DNA from: a bacterium
Lineage (GTDB): Bacteria > Armatimonadota > Fimbriimonadia > Fimbriimonadales > GBS-DC
DNA: 7,078 bases
NCBI GenBank assembly: GCA_029335935.2
Contig: JARJMV020000251.1
Span: forward strand, 1 to 7,078
Reading direction: 5' to 3'
Positions 1 to 5,119 of this stretch are shown in pieces; position 1 is the stretch's first letter, and every line of letters starts with the position of its first letter. Position numbers and translations under genes: made by a program. Below the pieces are notes generated by a model, which made no database searches, was not told the DNA's origin, and worked only from the letters and a program-made list of their open reading frames with translations.

Positions 1-92
1 GCCGCCACGCGCTTCTGCAGCTCGTGGCTGGGGATGAGCAGCTCCAACTCTGGAAAGCGTTGGAGCCACAGCGCGTCGTCCATGGACTGCAT
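1..92 (-). CDS. hpt: N-terminal fragment of a probable hypoxanthine(-guanine) phosphoribosyltransferase (partial, runs off left edge)
   Basis: Only the first 30 codons are visible; the gene continues beyond base 1. The ATG (complement of 90-92) overlaps the stop of the upstream transporter gene in a TGATG arrangement, so translation is probably coupled and the two genes share an mRNA. The peptide starts MQSMDDALWLQRFPELE and continues LLIPSHELQKRVAA. The part from LLIP onward resembles the usual bacterial HPRT amino terminus, in which a short 'vLI..eeIq.RV.eLg' segment precedes the catalytic fold. HPRT salvages hypoxanthine and guanine with PRPP to IMP and GMP in the cytoplasm. The PRPP-binding loop and other diagnostic motifs lie outside the window, so this is family resemblance only. 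A second ATG at codon 4 could also be the start. Confidence 0.45.
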   Translation of the reverse strand, partial: MQSMDDALWLQRFPELELLIPSHELQKRVA

Positions 93-1321
93 CAGCCTTT
101 GAGGATACCCAACGGCGTCTGCTCCGTGCGACTTAGCCATGCCATCAGCAGGCTGACCATCAGCGCGCCCGCCGCGACGCTCAATAAGCCTTTCTGAAAG
201 TCGCCTGTGAGCGCGACAACCGCGCCTGGCACGAGCGAGCCGCCCACCCCGCCCACCAACACTGTCACGCCGTTGTATAGCCCCGTGAGTGCGCCCACGC
301 GCCCTGAAGGCGCCATCTGCTGCAGGGTGGCAAACTCTTGCGCGTTATAGCTACTCTGGAAGAACACTCCCAACGCCAGCAGCGCGAGGGTGAGCGTGTT
401 GGAAGGCATATGGGCTGTCAGCAGCACGCATCCACTCGCCAGCAGTAGCCCAACACTGGCCATGAGCATCCGCCTGCCTGTGCGGTCGCCCAGCGTTGCC
501 CACAGCAACACGCCCACAATCCCCGCCAGAAACACGCTAAACAGCGGTAGGCTAAGCGCGCCAAACTCGATCCCGCGCGTGCGATTCAGGTAGCTTGGCA
601 ACCAGTTCAGGATACCAAACACGCAGAAGGCGTTGCACGCCCCCGCCGCAATATAGAGCCAAAGCCACTGCCGCTCCGCACGAGTGTCCCCGCCGCGCAG
701 GGTGCGAACAACCCCGCCATCGTCGGCGTGTGAGACCGACGGGAGAGGCGCGTCGTGGATGTACCGAGCCACCAGAGGCAAACTCACCACCAGCCCTGCT
801 ACGCCCAGTATCAGGAACGCCATCCGCCAGCCTAATCGCTCGGCAATCGGCACAATCAGCAAAGGCGCAACTGCCAACGCCACCAGAATCCCCGCAACAT
901 AGATTGAGTTCGCTCGCCCACGCTCGCGCGGGGGAAACCAGCGACTGACCAACGCGCTGTTCATGGGCATATGCACGCTCTCCGCCGCGCCCAGCAACAA
1001 TCGCAACGCAATCAGCGCACCCAACGAACCACCCAGCGGGTAAAACAGCATCGTGCAGACCGAGAAGCCCAGAATCGAGCACATCAAACTGCGCTTCACG
1101 CCAAGCCGCTCCGCTATGGGGCTAAGCAGTATCTGGGCGACGCCGAAGGTGAGATAGAACGCCCCCAAAAGATACTGCCCATACTGCCCCACCTGCCGAT
1201 CGCTCCAACCGAACTCTTGAGCAATCTGGGGTAATACAATCGCCAGATTATTGCGATCCAAGTAATGCACAAAGACCGTCACGGCTAACACGAGCGGAAT
1301 TGTCCAACGACTCGGTACCAT
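92..1321 (-). CDS. MFS transporter, anion:cation symporter (ACS)-like
   Basis: A 409-residue inner-membrane protein with about 12 hydrophobic segments in two halves. The halves are split by a charged cytoplasmic loop at roughly residues 188-218 (RYIHDAPLP to DTRAERQW). MFS signature features are visible. HYLDRNNLAIVLPQI (19-33) is typical of TM1 in ACS-type carriers. A motif-A-like loop SPIAERLGVKR (67-77) has a C-half counterpart, LGDRTGRR (277-284). RWFPPRERGRA (127-137) follows TM4. Members of this family commonly import organic anions such as sugar acids or carboxylates by proton symport, but the substrate cannot be read from the sequence. The ATG at 1321 has no Shine-Dalgarno sequence, yet a TACAAT hexamer lies 8 nt upstream, suggesting a leaderless message. 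The stop overlaps the start of the downstream hpt-like gene, so a link with purine salvage is possible but unproven. Length and topology look intact. Confidence 0.85.
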   Translation of the reverse strand: MVPSRWTIPLVLAVTVFVHYLDRNNLAIVLPQIAQEFGWSDRQVGQYGQYLLGAFYLTFGVAQILLSPIAERLGVKRSLMCSILGFSVCTMLFYPLGGSLGALIALRLLLGAAESVHMPMNSALVSRWFPPRERGRANSIYVAGILVALAVAPLLIVPIAERLGWRMAFLILGVAGLVVSLPLVARYIHDAPLPSVSHADDGGVVRTLRGGDTRAERQWLWLYIAAGACNAFCVFGILNWLPSYLNRTRGIEFGALSLPLFSVFLAGIVGVLLWATLGDRTGRRMLMASVGLLLASGCVLLTAHMPSNTLTLALLALGVFFQSSYNAQEFATLQQMAPSGRVGALTGLYNGVTVLVGGVGGSLVPGAVVALTGDFQKGLLSVAAGALMVSLLMAWLSRTEQTPLGILKG

Positions 1322-1329
1322 CTATGGGG

Positions 1330-1358
1330 ATTGTACCCTGCCTGAGAAAGCGTCCGAA
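1330..1358 (-). promoter_or_regulatory. Putative promoter of the MFS gene, leaderless type
   Basis: On the minus strand, TACAAT (1335 down to 1330) ends 8 nt before the ATG. TTCGGA (1358 down to 1353) sits 17 nt further upstream and matches the -35 consensus TTGACA at three positions. Transcription would begin about 1-2 nt before the start codon, and no ribosome binding site is present. The -10 is convincing; the -35 is weak. Confidence 0.45.
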
Positions 1359-1435
1359 AAACGCGGGCTGTTCTCGATCGGTTCTTGCGCGATGTTAGGC
1401 TGGAATGCTGCGACCACCGGATTTAATGTGAAAGC

Positions 1436-1474
1436 GCCCCTTCCCACAAAGGGACGATTTAACCTTTGAGGGGC
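1436..1474. terminator. Possible terminator or structured element in the IDO-MFS intergenic region
   Basis: Six-base arms GCCCCT (1436-1441) and AGGGGC (1469-1474) form a perfect inverted repeat enclosing a second small hairpin, TCCC (1442-1445) with GGGA (1451-1454). On the plus strand the outer stem is followed by TTTT (1475-1478). On the minus strand, the direction of both flanking genes, it is followed by GCTTT. It lies between the 3' end of the dioxygenase gene and the promoter of the transporter gene, where a terminator is expected. The long loop and short T-runs make this a weak factor-independent terminator. An alternative is the tight hairpin GGGC-TTTT-GCCC at 1471-1482. Confidence 0.35.
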
Positions 1475-1523
1475 TTTTGCCCGTGACCAACTCGCCGCGC
1501 ATGGGTGTTTATGGTTATGACGG

Positions 1524-1552
1524 GCATAGAGGCGCCGATGGGCAGTCTATGC
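1524..1552. repeat. 7-bp inverted repeat in the intergenic region
   Basis: GCATAGA (1524-1530) and TCTATGC (1546-1552) are perfect reverse complements separated by 15 nt. The spacer begins with the palindrome GGCGCC. There is no T-run on either side, so it is not a standard terminator. It could be a 3' UTR hairpin of the dioxygenase mRNA, a protein-binding dyad, or chance. Confidence 0.35.
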
Positions 1553-1580
1553 AGGCGTCCCCAGAGGCGTCCACCGAGCA

Positions 1581-1604
1581 ATCTTAGCCAGCGCTGTCTA
1601 AGAT
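1581..1604. repeat. 24-bp near-perfect palindrome spanning the IDO stop codon
   Basis: ATCTTAG (1581-1587) pairs perfectly with CTAAGAT (1598-1604). The core is the palindrome CAGCGCTG (1589-1596), leaving only the 1588/1597 pair mismatched. In the minus-strand transcript this gives a stem whose first arm contains the TAG stop of the dioxygenase gene (1598-1600). There is no U-run after it (the sequence continues TGCTCGG), so it may protect the mRNA 3' end, or assist termination by a route that does not need a U-tract. Confidence 0.5.
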
Positions 1605-2776
1605 AGTTTATGGTTGCCGCTCTCGTCGCGGTGCTTCTTGAGGTACTGCATAAAGGGCGTACCGCCCGTGCCGACGCCTGTGGGGTTCTTGGGGTCTTTG
1701 GCGTGCTGTTTGTAGATATACTCGGCGGCGTAGTGCAAGTGCAGGGCGCGGAACTGCTGCACGCCCTCGACGCAGGCGTTGTAGACCTCGCGCAGGGCGG
1801 GGTCGCCGCTGGCTATCACCGCTTCACGCACGCGTGAGCGCGCCTCAACGGTCTCCAAGAAGCGTCGGTGGGCGGGGGGCATGTAGAGTCGCATCTCCAT
1901 CAGGTAGGCTTTGAGCGGGTCGTCGGCGTGCTGAATGCCCAGCAGTCCATCTAAGGTGGGAATGATGGCGCTTTGTGCGCCTGTCTCGCCGCGAAACTGT
2001 TGGGGCCGCCCTTGATAGGCGTCCACGCCCTCATAAATCACGCCGTTGGGTAGGGCGGGGTTGTTCTTCCAGCCGTGAATGTAGGGGCGCACTCGATGGT
2101 AGTAGATATAGGGGTCGCACGCTTCGGGCATGCGTCGCAGCACGGCGTGCATCTGCTCCAACGCGGCGGCGACCGCCCCAAGCCCTTGCGCGAGCGTGGG
2201 GGCGTCTCCGTGTGCCGCCGCCTGTAGCACGGTCGGTATGGAGTGAATTGCCGGCGCCGCCTTCGCCTCGATATCTACATGTATCAGAATGAACCACTCC
2301 TCATCTAATCCTCCCAGAAAGTTCTGAAGTAGCACGATGTTGCCCAGTTCGATCGGCGCGTTGGGGTCTAATCGCCGCCAGTTATCCAGCGCGTAGGAAG
2401 CATAGGAGAGCACGGGCGGTCTTCCCAGAGTCTGGCTTAGCGCATGCCAGGGACGCGCGAGGTTCTCTGGTATCTTTGAGGCGGGCGCGTCGCCGTTCCA
2501 CACATAGGCGTGCCCAAGATAGGAAAGGAGCATCATCGCGCGTCGGCGTTCGCGATCGGTCGTCAAGCGGTCGATATCGAGGCGCGGGAGCGCCTCGATA
2601 ACCGCGCGTGCTCGGCGCGCCGCCAGCAGCTTGGGCAGCTCGGCGGCGACTTGCTCCCACGGCGCGTAGTACGGGTCTTCAAGGTACGGCAGCGGGTCGC
2701 TCGCGGGCAAGAAACCGCGCGTTTCGCAGACCTCGTAATCTTCCAACTGCAGGATTTCGGCGTGTGTCGTTTGCAT
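1598..2776 (-). CDS. Indoleamine 2,3-dioxygenase family haem protein
   Basis: A 392-residue cytoplasmic protein, close to the 403 residues of human IDO1, expected to bind haem and oxidise L-tryptophan to N-formylkynurenine, the first step of the kynurenine route. The family pattern runs end to end: RGFLPASDPLP (20-30), MLLSYLGHAYVW (82-93), GRPPVLSYASYAL (118-130), YYHRVRPYIHGWKNNP (225-240), GVIYEG (245-250), GETGAQS (263-269), and GTGGTPFMQYLKKHRDE (369-385). H346 in RALHLHY aligns with the proximal haem ligand His346 of IDO1, and R230 aligns with substrate-binding Arg231. The position of distal Ser167 appears to be His166. The start is set at 2776 because GGAGG (complement of 2785-2789) lies 8 nt before that ATG; an in-frame GTG at 2791 overlaps this site and is less likely. 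It follows the exported-protein gene with a 59-nt gap, so cotranscription is likely. No kynureninase or formamidase is in view, so the physiological role is open. Confidence 0.93.
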   Translation of the reverse strand: MQTTHAEILQLEDYEVCETRGFLPASDPLPYLEDPYYAPWEQVAAELPKLLAARRARAVIEALPRLDIDRLTTDRERRRAMMLLSYLGHAYVWNGDAPASKIPENLARPWHALSQTLGRPPVLSYASYALDNWRRLDPNAPIELGNIVLLQNFLGGLDEEWFILIHVDIEAKAAPAIHSIPTVLQAAAHGDAPTLAQGLGAVAAALEQMHAVLRRMPEACDPYIYYHRVRPYIHGWKNNPALPNGVIYEGVDAYQGRPQQFRGETGAQSAIIPTLDGLLGIQHADDPLKAYLMEMRLYMPPAHRRFLETVEARSRVREAVIASGDPALREVYNACVEGVQQFRALHLHYAAEYIYKQHAKDPKNPTGVGTGGTPFMQYLKKHRDESGNHKLS

Positions 2777-2784
2777 CGTTGCAA

Positions 2785-2789
2785 CCTCC
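2785..2789 (-). promoter_or_regulatory. Shine-Dalgarno of the IDO gene, decides its start
   Basis: GGAGG on the minus strand is 8 nt upstream of the ATG at 2776. It sits immediately after or within the alternative GTG codon at 2791, which therefore has no comparable ribosome binding site of its own. Confidence 0.7.
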
Positions 2790-2835
2790 ACTGCAGATTA
2801 TTGCCCTCGGGAGCGATTTCGTTGAGCCGAGTCTG

Positions 2836-3216
2836 TTATTGAGGCGGGCGTGCGCTCACTTCAGGCAAGGTGCGCTGGAGCTGCTTGAGCCAGTGCTCTG
2901 CCTGCTGTTTGACGCTCATGCGCGCCGCCTGGGCGTCGGCGGGCGTCACGGTAATCAGCAGCCGTCCACGCACATAAATCTCGTATTGCTGGTCCTTGCG
3001 CACCTCTTTCAGCGTAATCATCTCTGCCGTGAGCCGTTCGCCCAGCAGTTCCACCAAGCGGTCTTGTACAATCTGGGCGCGCTGCTCCATACTCAGGTTG
3101 GCGTGCCCGGCGCGAATGCGCAGGATGAACTTCCCACCGATGGAGATATCGACATAGTTCTGTGCAAACGCGGTCAGCAACAGCAGCGCTCCCAAGAAAC
3201 TGGTAAGTATCTTCAT
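2836..3216 (-). CDS. Small exported protein of unknown function
   Basis: A 126-residue protein. Residues 1-18 form a signal peptide: K2, a hydrophobic core LTSFLGALLLLTAF, and a likely cut after AFA before Q19. The mature part reads as a compact alpha/beta domain. A strand pair VDISIGGKFILRIRAG (22-37) is followed by a helix MEQRAQIVQDRLVELLG (43-59). A second strand pair EIYVRGRLLITVTPADA (79-95) is followed by a helix KQQAEHWLKQLQRTLP (103-118). From memory, this order (a 'G..l..IraG' strand, an 'eRA..i..RL' helix, a short '.itVt..DA' strand, then a 'W...L...LP' helix) resembles the extracytoplasmic amino-terminal domain of some MscS-type channel proteins and stand-alone secreted proteins of the same shape. 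No catalytic residues or cysteines are seen. The start is supported by AGGGAGGT (complement of 3223-3230), whose GGAGG core lies 7 nt from the ATG. The dioxygenase gene follows; no functional link is evident. Confidence 0.8.
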   Translation of the reverse strand: MKILTSFLGALLLLTAFAQNYVDISIGGKFILRIRAGHANLSMEQRAQIVQDRLVELLGERLTAEMITLKEVRKDQQYEIYVRGRLLITVTPADAQAARMSVKQQAEHWLKQLQRTLPEVSARPPQ

Positions 3217-3240
3217 TCGTTGACCTCCCTATACAACGGG

Positions 3241-3246
3241 ATTATA
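3241..3246 (-). promoter_or_regulatory. -10 element for the exported-protein/IDO transcript
   Basis: The minus strand reads a perfect TATAAT here. Initiation about 7 nt downstream would leave a leader of about 18 nt carrying the strong Shine-Dalgarno at 3223-3230. No good -35 hexamer is found at 16-18 nt spacing (TACCTA at 17 nt). Confidence 0.5.
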
Positions 3247-3271
3247 CCCCAAAGAGGGAGGGTTAGGTATA
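3243..3271. repeat. Dyad TATACC-N17-GGTATA in the divergent promoter region
   Basis: TATACC (3243-3248) and GGTATA (3266-3271) are reverse complements. Each arm overlaps one of the two opposed -10 elements, so the symmetry may simply reflect two similar promoters back to back. A shared regulator binding here is also possible. Confidence 0.35.
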
Positions 3272-3273
3272 CT
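3268..3273 (+). promoter_or_regulatory. -10 element for gatC-gatA, probably leaderless or very short leader
   Basis: TATACT ends 10 nt before the gatC ATG, so the transcript would start about 3-4 nt before or at the start codon. The purine-rich GGGAGGG at 3256-3262 is too far upstream (21 nt) to serve as ribosome binding site. A recognisable -35 is absent. Confidence 0.4.
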
Positions 3274-3283
3274 TGCGGGTGCG

Positions 3284-3574
3284 ATGGCAATCACCTTAGA
3301 GCAGATGCGCCACACGGCGAAGCTGGCGCGGCTGGAGCTGAGCGACGCGCAGCTGGCGGAGCTGATGCACGCGATTAACGCCCTGATGGGGCATTTTGAA
3401 CGGTTGCAGTCGCTGCCCCTGGAAGCGGTGGAGCCGACGGCGCACTCGATTCCCGTGTTTGACGCTATGCGCGAGGATGGCGTCGGCGCAACGCTGACGC
3501 GCGAGGTCGCGTTGGCGAACGCCCCCGAAGCCCGCGACGGGCTGTTCATCGTGCCGCGTATCGTGGAGGAGTAG
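3284..3574 (+). CDS. gatC: Aspartyl/glutamyl-tRNA amidotransferase subunit C
   Basis: A 96-residue protein, the normal size for GatC. GatC is the small subunit that wraps around GatA and holds it to GatB in the complex that converts Glu-tRNA(Gln) and/or Asp-tRNA(Asn) to the correctly amidated forms. The amino-terminal helical part ITLEQMRHTAKLARLEL (3-19) and following helix to residue 41 match the family. So do the middle VEPTAH (49-54) and the tail, which reads MREDGVGATLTREVALANAP (62-81) and then ends DGLFIVPRIVEE. The ATG at 3284 lacks a ribosome binding site but has a -10 element 10 nt upstream. The stop is directly followed by the gatA ATG. gatB is not adjacent on this side, which is common, since gatB is often elsewhere. 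Confidence 0.95.
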   Translation: MAITLEQMRHTAKLARLELSDAQLAELMHAINALMGHFERLQSLPLEAVEPTAHSIPVFDAMREDGVGATLTREVALANAPEARDGLFIVPRIVEE

Positions 3575-5047
3575 ATGCAGGAGCTGCTGACCCTTAGCCT
3601 CGCCGAAGTGCATCGGAAACTGCAGGCGCGTGAGGTCTCCGCAATCGAGTTGACGGAGGCGATACTGACCCACATCAGCGCGGTGGAGCCGCAGGTGCAA
3701 GCTTTTATCACCCCGACGCCCGAGCTTGCGCGAGAGATGGCGCGTCGGGCGCAGGCGCGGCTTGATGCAGGCGAGCGTAGCCCGCTGCTGGGCGTTCCGA
3801 TAGCGCTCAAAGACAACCTCTGCACGGCGGGCGTGCGCACCACCTGCGCCTCACGGATTTTGCACAACTTCGTGCCCCCCTACGACGCGACGGTCGTGGC
3901 GCGGCTGCGCGAGGCAGGCGCCATCTTCGTCGGCAAGGTGAACATGGACGAGTTCGCGATGGGGTCGTCCACCGAGTTCTCGGCATTTCATATCACGCGC
4001 AACCCGTGGGACTTGACGCGCGCGCCAGGCGGTTCGTCGGGCGGTTCGGCGGCGGCGGTCGCCGCGCATATGGCATATGCCGCGCTCGGCTCCGACACGG
4101 GCGGCTCCATCCGTCAGCCCGCCGCCTTCTGTGGCGTGGTGGGGCTCAAACCCACCTACGGGCGCGTCAGCCGCTACGGACTGGTCGCCTACGCCTCCTC
4201 GCTCGACCAGATCGGCCCCCTCACCAAAACGGTTGAGGACTGCGCGCTGATGCTCAACGCCATCGCCGGCAAAGACCCCCACGACGCCACCAGCGTGGAC
4301 CTGCCCGCGCCCGACTATCGCGCTGCGCTCGTGGACGACATCAAGGGCATACGGCTGGGCATCCCCCAAGAGTTCTTCGAGCAAGGCGTGCAGCCCGAAG
4401 TCGCCGAGACAGTACACCAAGCAATTGGCTTGCTGGAGTCGGTCGGTGCGCAAGTGCAGGAGGTCTCGCTGCCGATGGCGGAGCAGTCGCTGGCGATTTA
4501 CTATATCCTTGCGCCTGCCGAGTGCTCGTCGAACTTGGCGCGCTACGATGGCGTGCGCTACGGTCTGCGCGTCGGCGCGGAGAGAGGGCATATCGGCATG
4601 ATGGAAGCCACCCGTGCTGAGGGCTTCGGCAAAGAGGTCATCCAGCGCATCATCATCGGGACCTACGCGCTCTCGTCGGGCTACTACGACGCCTTCTACC
4701 TGAAAGCGCAGCAAGGGCGTACCCTATTGCGCCAGCAGTTCGCGACCGTGTTCCAGCAGGTAGACGCGCTCGTGTGCCCCACCACGCCCACACCTGCGTT
4801 CCCGCTCGGCGCGCTGGTGGATGACCCACTGGCGATGAAACTCGCCGATGTGCTGACGATACCTGTGAACCTTGCGGGACTGCCAGGCTTGAGCGTGCCG
4901 TGCGGTTTCGTGAACGGCTTGCCCGTCGGGTTGCAGATTATCGGCAAACCGTTCGACGAGGCGACTGTGCTGCGGATTGGCTATACATGGGAGCAGCTCG
5001 CGTGCCTGCGCGATGAGCTGCGCCTGCCCACTGGATTGGCGATCTAA
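3575..5047 (+). CDS. gatA: Aspartyl/glutamyl-tRNA amidotransferase subunit A (glutaminase/amidase)
   Basis: A 490-residue cytoplasmic amidase-signature enzyme of full family length. It hydrolyses glutamine to release ammonia, which is channelled to GatB for transamidation of the mischarged tRNA. The Ser-cisSer-Lys catalytic triad is intact: K79 in GVPIALKDN, S154 in APGGSSGGSAA, and S178 in LGSDTGGSIRQPAA. These positions coincide with the numbering known for the Staphylococcus aureus enzyme. Further family blocks are GKVNMDEFAMGSSTE (120-134) and GLKPTYGRVSRYGL (190-203). The carboxyl end has NLAGLPGLSVPCG and GLPVGLQIIG, as expected. GGAGGA (3565-3570), inside the gatC tail, is a good ribosome binding site 5 nt from the ATG, which abuts the gatC TAG. 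The two genes are therefore translated from one message. Confidence 0.97.
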   Translation: MQELLTLSLAEVHRKLQAREVSAIELTEAILTHISAVEPQVQAFITPTPELAREMARRAQARLDAGERSPLLGVPIALKDNLCTAGVRTTCASRILHNFVPPYDATVVARLREAGAIFVGKVNMDEFAMGSSTEFSAFHITRNPWDLTRAPGGSSGGSAAAVAAHMAYAALGSDTGGSIRQPAAFCGVVGLKPTYGRVSRYGLVAYASSLDQIGPLTKTVEDCALMLNAIAGKDPHDATSVDLPAPDYRAALVDDIKGIRLGIPQEFFEQGVQPEVAETVHQAIGLLESVGAQVQEVSLPMAEQSLAIYYILAPAECSSNLARYDGVRYGLRVGAERGHIGMMEATRAEGFGKEVIQRIIIGTYALSSGYYDAFYLKAQQGRTLLRQQFATVFQQVDALVCPTTPTPAFPLGALVDDPLAMKLADVLTIPVNLAGLPGLSVPCGFVNGLPVGLQIIGKPFDEATVLRIGYTWEQLACLRDELRLPTGLAI

Positions 5048-5062
5048 CGCCGCCTCGATAGG

Positions 5063-5079
5063 TGCGCCCTCACGGCGCA
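5063..5079 (+). other. Hairpin between gatA and the restriction-modification gene
   Basis: TGCGCC (5063-5068) and GGCGCA (5074-5079) form a perfect 6-bp stem with a 5-nt loop, 15 nt after the gatA stop. There is no T-run after it, so it is not a classical terminator. It could slow transcription, mark an mRNA processing point, or reduce expression of the downstream gene. Confidence 0.4.
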
Positions 5080-5119
5080 GGAGCAGGAAACCCTCCTACG
5101 CTCGCGAATCGAAACGCCG

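Noticed and set aside
552..1082. A 176-codon frame on the same strand as the transporter but in another register
   Set aside because: The transporter frame gives a full 12-helix MFS protein with motifs throughout; the alternative is Gly/Arg/Cys-rich and shows nothing.
1553..1572. Two copies of AGGCGTCC in tandem
   Set aside because: Only two copies of 8 bp with no further unit; too short to call a repeat family or CRISPR.
2776..2791. GTG at 2791 as the start of the dioxygenase gene
   Set aside because: The GGAGG ribosome binding site for the ATG at 2776 lies just after this GTG, and the GTG has no equivalent site upstream.
2797..2802. AATAAT on the minus strand as a separate promoter for the dioxygenase gene
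   Set aside because: It has no acceptable -35 at normal spacing and lacks the conserved first T; cotranscription with the exported-protein gene is simpler.
2608..3378. A 256-codon plus-strand frame across IDO, the exported protein and gatC
   Set aside because: It runs antisense to two supported genes and out of frame with gatC, with low-complexity Arg/Ala ends and no domain.
3229..3867. A 212-codon minus-strand frame across gatC and the start of gatA
   Set aside because: It overlaps two certain genes on the other strand, and its Ser/Arg/Ala-rich translation is typical of a shadow frame.
3851..4714. A 287-codon minus-strand frame opposite gatA
   Set aside because: gatA is conserved along its whole length here; the antisense translation is Arg/His/Val-rich without any family pattern.
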